Part shown: positions 28,695 through 37,242 of the stretch, piece after piece
Numbering within the stretch: position 1 is the first letter of the stretch
How the letters are laid out: each line of letters begins with the position of its first letter
Assembly (NCBI RefSeq): GCF_012844345.1
Contig: NZ_CP051625.1
Span: 1,054,001 to 1,118,000 of the forward strand
DNA: 64,000 bases
Direction: 5' to 3'
Source: Pseudomonas sp. gcc21
Lineage (GTDB): Bacteria > Pseudomonadota > Gammaproteobacteria > Pseudomonadales > Pseudomonadaceae
Notes under the pieces: model-generated
The model's database searches: none
Seen by the model: the letters and a program-made list of their open reading frames with translations, nothing else
What the model was told of the DNA's origin: nothing
Position numbers and translations under genes: made by a program

Positions 28695-29114
28695 TTACGC
28701 CGCTGCGGCTGTATCCTGGATACGCTTGACCATGGCGCGCAAACCGTTGCCGCGCGTGACACTGAGGTGCTTGAGCAGATTCAATTGCTCGAAATAGCTT
28801 TCAATATCGAAATCCCCGATCTGCTCGGCCGTCTTGCCGTTATAAGCAGCCAGGACGACGGCGAGCAGGCCTTTGACGATAAACGCATCGCTGTCGGCAT
28901 CAAAGAAGAAGCGGTCCCCTTCCCTGCGGCTGACCAGCCACACCTGACTCTGACAACCACGCACAATGTTGTCGTCGGTGCGATACGCATCATCCAGTGG
29001 CGGCAATTCCTTGCCCAGATCGATGATGTACTTGTAGCGGTCCTCCCAGCTATCGAAAAAGGATAGCGTCTCGATGATGTCGTCGCTGGTGGTATCGGTG
29101 CCTAGCTGGCTCAT
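28695..29114 (-). CDS. sufE: Cysteine desulfuration protein SufE
   Basis: It accepts persulfide sulfur from SufS and hands it to SufB. It is 139 residues. The acceptor Cys is C54 in IVRGCQSQVWL, matching E. coli SufE C51. The motif WEDRYKYIIDLGKELPPL is typical. It is the last gene of the suf unit, 9 bases after sufT. No terminator with a T tract was seen in the 195 bases that follow. Confidence 0.95.
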   Translation of the reverse strand: MSQLGTDTTSDDIIETLSFFDSWEDRYKYIIDLGKELPPLDDAYRTDDNIVRGCQSQVWLVSRREGDRFFFDADSDAFIVKGLLAVVLAAYNGKTAEQIGDFDIESYFEQLNLLKHLSVTRGNGLRAMVKRIQDTAAAA

Positions 29115-29123
29115 GCAGACCTC

Positions 29124-29657
29124 TTAAAAGAACATACCGGTTTCGAGCTGGGCTTCTTCGCTCATCATGTCCCGGCTCCATGGCGGATCGAATACCAGAT
29201 CGACCTTGACCGTTTCGACGTTGGGGACACGCTGCACGCGGTACTCTACATCGCCGACCAATACCGGCCCCATACCGCAGCCCGGCGCCGTCAGTGTCAT
29301 CTCGATATCAACACGCTTGGCCTGTTGGTCAAGCTTGACCGAATACACAAGTCCAAGATTAACCAGATCAACCGGGATCTCGGGATCATAGATGGTACCC
29401 AGCGCCTCCCAGACCTGCTCTTCGCGGATCTGGTCGTCCTGCGGTTCAGGAAAGCTCAGCAGCTCCGGCTCCAGCCCCAGGTTAGCCGCATCGGTGCCAT
29501 CGACCCGCACCATTTGCCCCTGATACGTAACCGTATAGTTGCCGCCCAATGCCTGCGTGATCGTCACGAAGGTATCCTTGGGGATGATCAGCGGAGTGCC
29601 ATCCGGTACACGACGCGCAGGACAATCCGCCTGCGCAACTACCATGCGTCTTTCCAT
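29124..29657 (-). CDS. sufT: Fe-S assembly protein SufT (DUF59/MIP18 type)
   Basis: It is 177 residues. An N-terminal segment (~1-65) precedes the MIP18/DUF59 domain (~85-165) with TIYDPEIPVDLVNLGLVY and LTAPGCGMGP, holding the conserved Asp and Cys. SufT proteins assist maturation of some Fe-S and lipoylated enzymes, with a mechanism still debated. Translational spacing (1 base after sufA) ties it to the suf operon. Confidence 0.9.
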   Translation of the reverse strand: MERRMVVAQADCPARRVPDGTPLIIPKDTFVTITQALGGNYTVTYQGQMVRVDGTDAANLGLEPELLSFPEPQDDQIREEQVWEALGTIYDPEIPVDLVNLGLVYSVKLDQQAKRVDIEMTLTAPGCGMGPVLVGDVEYRVQRVPNVETVKVDLVFDPPWSRDMMSEEAQLETGMFF

Positions 29658-29658
29658 C

Positions 29659-30015
29659 TCAACTCACACTGAAGCTTTCGCCGCAACCGCACTGGTCTTT
29701 GACGTTAGGGTTAATGAACTTGATCTGCTTGTTGATACCTTCCCTGACCAGATCGATCTCCGAGCCGCTGAGGATCGGCAGGCTGTCGCGGGAAAGCAGC
29801 AGCTTAACCTCGTCGTCCAGCTGGTACTGAATATCGTCGTCGCTGCCCTGCTCTACCAGGTCAATGACATACATGAAGCCGGTACAGCCGCTCTTCTTAA
29901 TGCTGACGCGGACGGCCTTGCCTTCCTGCCCCAGCAGCTGTCGACGGAAATGCTCGAGTGCCGCGGGCGTGACGGTGACGACCTGGCTACCCGGATCGAA
30001 GGATTCTACGCTCAT
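29659..30015 (-). CDS. sufA: A-type Fe-S carrier SufA
   Basis: It is 118 residues. The three conserved Cys of the A-type carrier fold are C44 (KKSGCTGFMYV), C109 and C111 (QCGCGESF). It receives clusters from SufBCD and passes them to apo-proteins. The gene position in the suf operon makes SufA the best name; IscA/ErpA-like paralogues cannot be ruled out on sequence alone. It starts 12 bases after the sufS stop. Confidence 0.92.
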   Translation of the reverse strand: MSVESFDPGSQVVTVTPAALEHFRRQLLGQEGKAVRVSIKKSGCTGFMYVIDLVEQGSDDDIQYQLDDEVKLLLSRDSLPILSGSEIDLVREGINKQIKFINPNVKDQCGCGESFSVS

Positions 30016-30027
30016 GCGAACTCCTTA

Positions 30028-31275
30028 TCAGACAAGGAACTGTCTGGCTTTGGCCAATGCTTCAAACAAACGGTCCACATCAGCCCTGGTGTTATAAAAG
30101 GCGAAACTGGCGCGAATGGTGCCTGGAATGCCGAACTGATCCATGATCGGCTGAGCACAGTGATTGCCGGTGCGGACAGCCACGCCTTGCTGGTCCAACA
30201 GCATCCCGACGTCCTGGGGGTGGGTGCCTTCGAGCAGAAAACTCAAGACGCTTGTCTTGGACGCTGAAGTGCCCACCAGCTGCACGCCGGGTGTTTCCCG
30301 GGCGCGTTTTTCCGCATAGGCTAGCAATGCCTGCTCATGCGCCTGCGCACCCTGGCGATCCAGCTGCTGGAGATAATCGATCGCAGCGCCAAAGCCGATT
30401 ACCCCGGCGATATGTGGCGTGCCCGCTTCAAACTTGTAGGGCAGCTGGTTGTAGGTGGTTCCGGCGAAGCTGACCGTCTCGATCATTTCACCGCCGCCCT
30501 GATAGGGGGGCATGGCATCCAGCAGGTCCAGCTTGCCGTATAAAACGCCAAGCCCGGTCGGACCGAACAGCTTGTGCGCGGAAAATACATAAAAATCGCA
30601 ATCCAGCGCCTGAACGTCGACATCGAAGTGACTGATTGCCTGCGCGCCATCGATCAGACACAGCGCGCCGCTGGCGTGCGCCATCCCAATGATCTGCTCG
30701 ACCGGATTGATAGTGCCCAGCGCGTTGGATACGTGACCGCAAGCGACCATCTTCACCCGCTCATCGAGCATGGAAGCGAGCGCGTCCAGATCCAGCGTGC
30801 CGGTTTCATCCACCGGTATGGCCTCGACCGTGGCGCCGACTTCCAGCGCAACCATCTGCCATGGCACGATGTTCGAATGATGCTCCATCGCCGATACTAG
30901 AACGCGATCACCCTGCTTCAGGTTGGTCCGGCCCCAGCTGGAGGCAACCAGATTGATGCCTTCGGATGTGCCACGCGTCCAGATAATCTGCCGTGCTTCA
31001 GCCGCGTTGATATACGCGGCGACTTTCACACGGGCGGCCTCGAACTTTTCTGTCGCCCGATCCGCCAGCTTGTGCGCACCGCGATGCACGTTACTGTTGT
31101 CTGTGCGGTAGTAATCCACAATCGCCTGAATCACCGCTTCCGGCTTTTGCGTGGTAGCGGCGTTATCCAGATAGACCAACGGATGACCATTGACCTCCTG
31201 ATTCAGAATCGGAAAGTCCTGACGCACTTTGTCCGCATCAAACGCAGGCGCTGTGGTGATGCTCAAATCATTCAT
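30028..31275 (-). CDS. sufS: Cysteine desulfurase SufS (class II)
   Basis: PLP enzyme that takes sulfur from L-cysteine for SufE. It is 415 residues. The PLP Lys is K235 in FSAHKLFGPTGLG; the catalytic Cys is C373 in RTGNHCAQPIM, on the short loop that marks class II. YLDNAATTQKP near the N-terminus and HHSNIVPWQ (PLP-stacking His) are intact. I chose ATG 31275, overlapping the sufD stop by eight bases; the upstream ATG at 31299 lies within sufD. Confidence 0.97.
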   Translation of the reverse strand: MNDLSITTAPAFDADKVRQDFPILNQEVNGHPLVYLDNAATTQKPEAVIQAIVDYYRTDNSNVHRGAHKLADRATEKFEAARVKVAAYINAAEARQIIWTRGTSEGINLVASSWGRTNLKQGDRVLVSAMEHHSNIVPWQMVALEVGATVEAIPVDETGTLDLDALASMLDERVKMVACGHVSNALGTINPVEQIIGMAHASGALCLIDGAQAISHFDVDVQALDCDFYVFSAHKLFGPTGLGVLYGKLDLLDAMPPYQGGGEMIETVSFAGTTYNQLPYKFEAGTPHIAGVIGFGAAIDYLQQLDRQGAQAHEQALLAYAEKRARETPGVQLVGTSASKTSVLSFLLEGTHPQDVGMLLDQQGVAVRTGNHCAQPIMDQFGIPGTIRASFAFYNTRADVDRLFEALAKARQFLV

Positions 31276-32575
31276 AATCCAGCTGCCCCAGCAGTTCACT
31301 CCCCTGCCCGAACAGCGTGGTCAGGCGCGGGCGCAGGTAATCCTGAATGGCTTGCTCCGGCACCTGCGTCAGCAATTCGTTGATGAAACCGAAACTGAGC
31401 ATGCTGATCGCTTCGGCGCGCTCGACGCCGCGACTTTGCAGGTAGAACAGCGACGTTTCATTCAGCTGACTGATGGTCGCGCCGTGGGCACAACGTACGT
31501 CATCAGCGTAAATCTCAAGCTCGGGCTTGGTGTAGATTTCCGCGGTTGGCGAGGTCAGCAAATTCTTGTTGCTGAGTTCGGCCAGCGTCTTCTGCGCCTG
31601 CGGGTGAATATGAATGCGCCCGTTGAATACGGCCTTGGCCGAGTCACCGATAATGCCGCGGAATACCTCGTTTGTGGTGCAATGCGGCACGCAATGCTCG
31701 ACGTTGGTGTGGTAATCGATCAGCTGCCTGTTGCGCGGCAGGTAGACACCGTGCAGTTCGAGATGAGCACCCTCGCCCCGGTGATTGACCTGATAATCGA
31801 TGCGCTTCAGCCGGCTACCCTGAGCCAGGGTGAAACCATGGAAACGAGCGTCGCGGTGCAGGTTTACATGGACGCCACCGACATGCAGCAGGTCTTCCTG
31901 TTCGAGGTTGATGCGGTAATGCTGCACCTGGGCGTTCTGGCCCACGATAACCTCGGTCAGGCTGTTTACGAATCCGTTTTGCTTGCTGTCCGCCGAAACG
32001 TAGTGCTCGATGAGCTCGGCCCGGCTGCCCTCTTCCAGTAGCATGAGTACGCGCTGGTTACTGACCGCAGGCTCAGCCTCAGGGGTAGACACGTTCAGGA
32101 CGTAGATGGGCTTGCCCAGCGATTGATTGCGCGGCACCTGAACCAGAATGCCATCGGCTGCCCAGGCGTTGCTCAAAGCGGCGAACAGGTGACGCTCGGC
32201 ATCGACTACGGTACCAAGCTTTTGCTCGATTACCTGGCGCTGCGCATCATCTGCATCGGCAAAGCGGACGACCTCCGCCGGCAGATCACTTGAGAGCTCG
32301 GCCATGAACTGGCCATTGACGAACACCAGTCGCGTTGCATCGATATCGATCTGCTCGATGTCCTGCTGCCAGGCAGCGCCAGTGGCCGCAGCCCAACGTG
32401 ACGGCATGTCACTCTGCAGCGGCTGCAGCGGCGTGTTCTTCCAGAGCTCGGTCTTGCGGGTCGGCCACTTGGCTGAGGACCAGCTCAGTGCGCCGCGCTC
32501 GCGCAGGCTCTGCAACCAGTCGGGGCTACGTTGAGCCTCCGCCAGTCGCAATGCGACATTCTGAAAATCGCTCAT
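31268..32575 (-). CDS. sufD: Fe-S cluster scaffold subunit SufD
   Basis: Partner of SufB in the SufBC2D scaffold. It is 435 residues, with a right-handed beta-helix core and the SufB/D C-terminal signature RCAHGATISQLNETSLFYLQ (~350-370), containing the conserved His used at the SufB-SufD cluster site. The start overlaps the sufC stop by one base (TGATGA), so translation is coupled. The N-terminal ~150 residues are less conserved, as usual for SufD. Confidence 0.95.
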   Translation of the reverse strand: MSDFQNVALRLAEAQRSPDWLQSLRERGALSWSSAKWPTRKTELWKNTPLQPLQSDMPSRWAAATGAAWQQDIEQIDIDATRLVFVNGQFMAELSSDLPAEVVRFADADDAQRQVIEQKLGTVVDAERHLFAALSNAWAADGILVQVPRNQSLGKPIYVLNVSTPEAEPAVSNQRVLMLLEEGSRAELIEHYVSADSKQNGFVNSLTEVIVGQNAQVQHYRINLEQEDLLHVGGVHVNLHRDARFHGFTLAQGSRLKRIDYQVNHRGEGAHLELHGVYLPRNRQLIDYHTNVEHCVPHCTTNEVFRGIIGDSAKAVFNGRIHIHPQAQKTLAELSNKNLLTSPTAEIYTKPELEIYADDVRCAHGATISQLNETSLFYLQSRGVERAEAISMLSFGFINELLTQVPEQAIQDYLRPRLTTLFGQGSELLGQLDYE

Positions 32576-33324
32576 CAGGCCACCTCACCTTCCAGCCAGC
32601 CATAGCCCTTGGCTTCGAGTTCGAGCGCCAGGCTCTTGTCACCGGATTTGACGATTTTGCCACCCGCCAGTACGTGAACGTAATCCGGTACGATGTAATC
32701 CAGCAAACGCTGATAGTGCGTCACGACAATGAAGCTGCGCTTGCCGTCGCGCATGCTGTTTACGCCATCGGCGACCACCTGCAGAGCATCGATATCCAGA
32801 CCGGAGTCGGTTTCGTCGAGAATGCACAGGTCCGGCTCAAGCAGCATCATCTGCATGATCTCGTTGCGCTTCTTCTCACCGCCGGAAAAACCTTCGTTTA
32901 CGCCACGCTTGAGGAAATTGGCCTCAAGGTCGACGCGCTTGCTGGTTTCGCGGGCGAGCTTCATGAAATCGACCGAGCTCAGGGGCTCCAGGCCTGCGTG
33001 CTTGCGCTTGGCATCTACCGAGGCTTTCAGAAACTCCATGTTGCTCACGCCGGGAATCTCTACGGGGTATTGGAATGCCAGAAACAGACCTTCACGCGCC
33101 CGTTCCTCGGTATCCATATCCAGCAAATCATGCCCCTTGAAGGTGATACTGCCCGCAGTGGCTTCGTAGCCGGGACGGCCGGAGAGAATGTTGCCGAGGG
33201 TGCTCTTGCCCGAGCCATTCGGCCCCATGATGGCGTGAACTTCGCCCGGCTTGATCTCGATATCCAATCCTTTCAGGATATCATTCTCTTCAACTTTAGC
33301 GTGCAACCCTTTGACTGATAACAT
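32575..33324 (-). CDS. sufC: SUF ATPase SufC
   Basis: ABC-type ATPase that drives conformational change of SufB/D. It is 249 residues. Walker A is GPNGSGKST (34-42), the signature is EGFSGGEKKRNEIMQM, Walker B is LCILDETDSGLD, and the His-switch is VVTHYQRLL. I chose ATG 33324, the family start MLSVKGLHA; an upstream in-frame ATG at 33468 adds a non-conserved stretch lying over the sufB end. It follows sufB by 58 bases. Confidence 0.97.
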   Translation of the reverse strand: MLSVKGLHAKVEENDILKGLDIEIKPGEVHAIMGPNGSGKSTLGNILSGRPGYEATAGSITFKGHDLLDMDTEERAREGLFLAFQYPVEIPGVSNMEFLKASVDAKRKHAGLEPLSSVDFMKLARETSKRVDLEANFLKRGVNEGFSGGEKKRNEIMQMMLLEPDLCILDETDSGLDIDALQVVADGVNSMRDGKRSFIVVTHYQRLLDYIVPDYVHVLAGGKIVKSGDKSLALELEAKGYGWLEGEVA

Positions 33325-33382
33325 ATTTTGGCCTGATAACTTGTGAATTAGTATGGCGCGTAGAGCGTCCGGCTTGATCGGG

Positions 33383-34819
33383 TTAACCCACCGACCCTTC
33401 GAGACTGACCTCAAGCAATTTGCCCGCTTCCACAGCAAACTCCATCGGCAACTCCTTGAACACTTCACGGCAGAAACCGTTAACGATCATCGATATGGCT
33501 TTCTCCGCATCGAGTCCGCGCTGCTGACACAGGAACATCTGGTCATCGCTGACCTTGGAGGTAGTTGCTTCGTGCTCCACCACTGCCGACGGGTTCTTGC
33601 TCTCGATATAGGGGAAGGTATGCGCACCGCAGCGGTCACCGATCAGCAGCGAGTCACACTGGGTGAAGTTCCGCGCACCCTCGGCGCCGGGATTCATGCG
33701 AACCAGACCGCGATAGGCGCTGTTACTGCGGCCAGCGGAAATCCCCTTGGCGATGATTGTCGAGCGGGTGTTCTTGCCCAGGTGAATCATCTTGGTGCCG
33801 GTATCGGCCTGTTGGAAGTTGTTGGTCAGCGCTACCGAATAGAACTCACCGACACTGTTGTCACCCTTGAGGATGCAGCTGGGATACTTCCAGGTGATAG
33901 CCGAACCGGTCTCGACCTGAGTCCAGGAAATCTTGGCGTTGGCATGACACAGGCCACGCTTGGTCACGAAGTTATAGATGCCGCCCTTGCCTTCCGAGTC
34001 ACCGGGATACCAGTTCTGAACGGTCGAGTATTTGATCGTCGCACCGTCCAGCGCGACCAGTTCAACCACCGCAGCGTGCAGCTGGTTTTCGTCGCGCATG
34101 GGCGCGGTGCAGCCTTCCAGATAGCTGACGTGTGAACCTTCATCAGCAATGATCAAGGTGCGCTCGAATTGCCCGGTGTTCATTTCATTAATGCGGAAGT
34201 AGGTCGACAGCTCCATCGGGCAACGAACGCCCTTGGGGATATAGACAAACGAGCCGTCAGAGAACACAGCGGAATTCAGCGCAGCGTAGTAGTTATCCTT
34301 CTGCGGAACCACGCTGCCGAGATATTTCTGGACCAGCTCCGGGCAGCGGTGCACGGCTTCGCTGATCGGGCAGAAGATGACGCCCGCTTCTTCCAGCTTG
34401 GCGCGGAAAGTCGTTACAACCGAGACCGAGTCAAATACCGCGTCCACCGCAACGCCAGCAAGCATCTCCTGCTCATGCAGCGGAATACCCAGCTTTTCGT
34501 AGGTAGCGATCAGTTCGGGGTCGACTTCGTCCAGGCTCTTGGGCTTATCGGCCATGCTTTTGGGCGAAGAGAAATAGGAAACGGACTGAAAATCGATCTC
34601 CGGATAATGCACATGGGCCCAGGTCGGCTCTTCCATTTCCTGCCAGGCACGAAATGCCTTCAGACGCCACTCCAGCAACCACTCAGGCTCTTCTTTCTTG
34701 GCGGAAATGAACCGCACAACCTCTTCGTTGAGGCCGGGCGGCAAAGTGTCGGACTCGATGGCAGAGTGAAACCCGGCCGCGTAGTCCTTCTTGATCAGGT
34801 TTTCGACTTGCTGAGACAC
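33383..34819 (-). CDS. sufB: Fe-S cluster scaffold subunit SufB
   Basis: Main scaffold of the SUF system, 478 residues. Signatures are [20 protein letters not shown], then [20 protein letters not shown], and the C-terminal [35 protein letters not shown] carries the conserved Cys/His-Glu region near 400-420 used for cluster assembly. It starts 108 bases after the iscR stop, leaving room for a separate internal promoter, although none is evident. Confidence 0.97.
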   Translation of the reverse strand: MSQQVENLIKKDYAAGFHSAIESDTLPPGLNEEVVRFISAKKEEPEWLLEWRLKAFRAWQEMEEPTWAHVHYPEIDFQSVSYFSSPKSMADKPKSLDEVDPELIATYEKLGIPLHEQEMLAGVAVDAVFDSVSVVTTFRAKLEEAGVIFCPISEAVHRCPELVQKYLGSVVPQKDNYYAALNSAVFSDGSFVYIPKGVRCPMELSTYFRINEMNTGQFERTLIIADEGSHVSYLEGCTAPMRDENQLHAAVVELVALDGATIKYSTVQNWYPGDSEGKGGIYNFVTKRGLCHANAKISWTQVETGSAITWKYPSCILKGDNSVGEFYSVALTNNFQQADTGTKMIHLGKNTRSTIIAKGISAGRSNSAYRGLVRMNPGAEGARNFTQCDSLLIGDRCGAHTFPYIESKNPSAVVEHEATTSKVSDDQMFLCQQRGLDAEKAISMIVNGFCREVFKELPMEFAVEAGKLLEVSLEGSVG

Positions 34820-34927
34820 GGTATCACCTCAATTCCGCAGCAATTGCCGTGTGACAAGTTGCTGCCAATTCGTTTCAGGCTTCACAACGCCATGAGACGC
34901 TGCACTCTTCGATCGGCTCTCGGGCCG

Positions 34928-35404
34928 CTAGATAATGCGTTCCAGAACTGGCTCGATAGCGCTTGAGCAGCCCCGGTCCTGCCGCGAACGCACCCGTTGA
35001 ATGTCTTCACGGGAAACCAGTTCGGCCAGGGTTATATCATTCAGAAAATTACGTAGACGGTTACTGAGGTCAGTCCAGAGATGGTGCGTCAGACAGATCT
35101 CACCGTCCTGACAGTCGCCTTTTCCCAGACAACGCGTGGCGTCCATGGAGTCATTAACTGCCTCGACAATCTGTGCCACGCTGATTGCATCGGGTCCGCC
35201 TGCAAGACGATATCCGCCACCCGGGCCGCGAACACTTTCAACCAGTCGACTGCGCCGCAGCTTGGCAAACAACTGTTCCAGATATGAAATTGAAACGCCC
35301 TGGCGCATCGAGATATCGGCCAGCGTTATTGGTCCCTGATCCGCATGCAAGGCCAGGTCGAGCATGGCTGTTACTGCATAGCGGCCTTTGGTTGTCAGAC
35401 GCAT
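34928..35404 (-). CDS. iscR: Rrf2-family Fe-S-sensing repressor IscR
   Basis: It is 158 residues. A winged helix-turn-helix is at ~1-60 ([19 protein letters not shown], then [14 protein letters not shown]), followed by the 2Fe-2S ligand set C92, C98, C104 and H107 in [20 protein letters not shown], the same numbering as E. coli IscR. As holo-protein IscR represses its own operon at type 1 sites; the apo form acts on type 2 sites. I chose ATG 35404; an upstream ATG at 35458 lies inside the operator. In this genome the gene heads suf rather than isc. The site at 35458-35482 supports autoregulation. Confidence 0.96.
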   Translation of the reverse strand: MRLTTKGRYAVTAMLDLALHADQGPITLADISMRQGVSISYLEQLFAKLRRSRLVESVRGPGGGYRLAGGPDAISVAQIVEAVNDSMDATRCLGKGDCQDGEICLTHHLWTDLSNRLRNFLNDITLAELVSREDIQRVRSRQDRGCSSAIEPVLERII

Positions 35405-35449
35405 TCTTGCTCCTGGGAGGAGGCCCCAATCCGGTTCAACGTTGGCAAA

Positions 35450-35482
35450 ACTATGCAATATCCAAGTGTTTTAGTCAAGTAT
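35450..35482 (-). promoter_or_regulatory. iscR promoter overlapped by an IscR type 1-like site
   Basis: On the minus strand TTGACT (35473-35478), a 17-base spacer and CATAGT (35450-35455) form a sigma-70-like promoter ~45 bases before iscR. The block 35458-35482 agrees with the IscR type 1 consensus at about 22 of 25 positions, including ATAC, GACT and the closing GGATAT end. It covers the -35 box, which is the usual layout for repression by holo-IscR. Confidence 0.75.
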
Positions 35483-35661
35483 TACGCCGGGGGCCGCGAG
35501 CCAGAGAGGCCGAGTAGTATAAAGCCATCACGCTACGCGTGAAACTCAACACATTGGCGGGGATAACCAACAGTGATCTAGCGTAAAAGCGGTGATACAA
35601 AAGTGCGGACAGTGCTATCGTTGGACTATTCTTCGCCACCAACTCAAGGAGCCGGCATTTC

Positions 35662-37098
35662 ATGAGCCATCACAAGCAGTTCTATATCAATGGTCAGTGG
35701 GTAGAACCACAGGGCACCGGTAGCGCCGATGTCATCAACCCCGCCACCGAAGAAGTCGTAGCGACTATCGCCCTGGGTAACCACGAAGATGTCGATCTGG
35801 CTGTCGCCGCAGCGCGCAAAGCTTTCGAGAGCTATTCCCAGACCAGCCGTGAAGAACGCATAGCCCTGCTGGAGCGGGTTATCGCTGTTTTCCACAAACG
35901 CATGCCTGAGGTCGCCGAAGCCATCTCCATGGAAATGGGCGCGCCTGCCAAGCTGTCCAAGCAGGCTCAGGCGCCGTCAGGTCTCGGCCATTTTGCCACC
36001 GCGCTGGAAGTGCTGAAGGACTTCGAGTTTGAAGAAGAGATCGGCACCACCCTGGTCGTTAAAGAGCCGATCGGCGTTTGCGGCCTGATCACGCCCTGGA
36101 ACTGGCCAATGAACCAGCTGACCTGCAAGATCGGTCCTGCGCTGGCGACCGGCTGCACGATGGTACTCAAACCCTCTGAAGTCGCTCCGCTGTCTGCATT
36201 GCTACTGGCTGAAATTCTGGATGAAGCAGGCGTGCCACCGGGCGTGTTCAACCTGATCAATGGCGACGGTCCCACCGTCGGTGCCGCCATGTCCGCACAT
36301 TGGGGCATCGACATGATGTCCTTCACCGGTTCTACCGGTGCCGGACGTCAGGTCATGAAAAGCGGCGCAGACACCATCAAGCGCGTTGCGCTTGAGCTGG
36401 GCGGCAAGTCAGCAAACATTCTGCTGGACGATGTCAACTTCGAGAAAATGGTTGCCCATGGTGTCATGTCGTGCATGAACAACAGCGGCCAGTCCTGTAA
36501 CGCGCCTACCCGCATGCTGGTACCTAACAGCCGCATGGATGAGGTCAGTGCTATCGCTCAAGCCGTGGCCGCCAAGGTCAAGCCGGGCGATCCCAAGGCT
36601 GAGGACACTGTCATCGGGCCGGTTGCTTCCGAAGCGCAGTGGAGCAAGATCCAGGGTCTGATCGCTGCGGGTATCGAGGAAGGCGCCAAGCTCGTTGTAG
36701 GCGGCACAGGCCGGCCTGATGGCCTGGAGAAGGGCTATTACGTCAAGCCGACGATTTTCAGCCACGTCACCAATGACATGAAAATCGCCCGCGAGGAAAT
36801 CTTCGGTCCGGTACTGACCATCATTGGTTATGAAGACGAGGAAGAAGCGGTACGTATCGCCAACGACACCTCCTACGGCCTGTCCGGGTATGTATCAGCT
36901 GGCGATCCGGAACGCGCCCGTAAAGTTGCCCGTCAGATTCGTACCGGCATGGTCCACCTCAATGGTGCTCCGCTGGACAACAAGGCACCTTTCGGCGGCT
37001 TCAAGGAATCGGGTAATGGTCGCGAATGGGGGCATTACGGTTTCGAGGACTTCCTCGAGGTCAAGTCGATCTTTGGTTACAACGCCAAAGCAAAGTAA
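35662..37098 (+). CDS. NAD(P)+-dependent aldehyde dehydrogenase
   Basis: It is 478 residues. Catalytic Cys C279 lies in NNSGQSCNAP, the general base E245 in ALELGGKSAN, and N147 in TPWNWPMNQ; the Rossmann GSTGAGRQ is near 223-230. The motif EEIFGPV is intact. It oxidises an aldehyde to an acid, but the substrate is not clear from sequence. It resembles the broad betaine-aldehyde/medium-chain group. A TCACGC/GCGTGA inverted repeat lies upstream at 35528-35542, and AAGGAG precedes the start. It is divergent from iscR and closed by the terminator at 37202-37230. Confidence 0.93.
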   Translation: MSHHKQFYINGQWVEPQGTGSADVINPATEEVVATIALGNHEDVDLAVAAARKAFESYSQTSREERIALLERVIAVFHKRMPEVAEAISMEMGAPAKLSKQAQAPSGLGHFATALEVLKDFEFEEEIGTTLVVKEPIGVCGLITPWNWPMNQLTCKIGPALATGCTMVLKPSEVAPLSALLLAEILDEAGVPPGVFNLINGDGPTVGAAMSAHWGIDMMSFTGSTGAGRQVMKSGADTIKRVALELGGKSANILLDDVNFEKMVAHGVMSCMNNSGQSCNAPTRMLVPNSRMDEVSAIAQAVAAKVKPGDPKAEDTVIGPVASEAQWSKIQGLIAAGIEEGAKLVVGGTGRPDGLEKGYYVKPTIFSHVTNDMKIAREEIFGPVLTIIGYEDEEEAVRIANDTSYGLSGYVSAGDPERARKVARQIRTGMVHLNGAPLDNKAPFGGFKESGNGREWGHYGFEDFLEVKSIFGYNAKAK

Positions 37099-37201
37099 GT
37101 CTGACGAAGGTCGAGTTCCAGCTCGGCCGGCAGTTCGGTACGCAACATAGGCCGGGGTAACCCCCGGTCGAACCGGATCCGCAACGAATCGCAGATCCAA
37201 G

Positions 37202-37230
37202 AAAAACCGCAGCCACAGGCTGCGGTTTTT
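37202..37230. terminator. Bidirectional terminator between the aldehyde dehydrogenase gene and pntB
   Basis: A 13-bp stem, core CCGCAGCC (37207-37214) with GGCTGCGG (37218-37225) and an ACA loop, is flanked by A5 and T6 runs. It can stop transcription from both sides. Confidence 0.9.
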
Positions 37231-37242
37231 TGTTTGCCTGGC

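Noticed and set aside
32335..33318. A 327-codon open frame opposite sufC and sufD
   Set aside because: Antisense shadow; sufC and sufD are well supported on the other strand.
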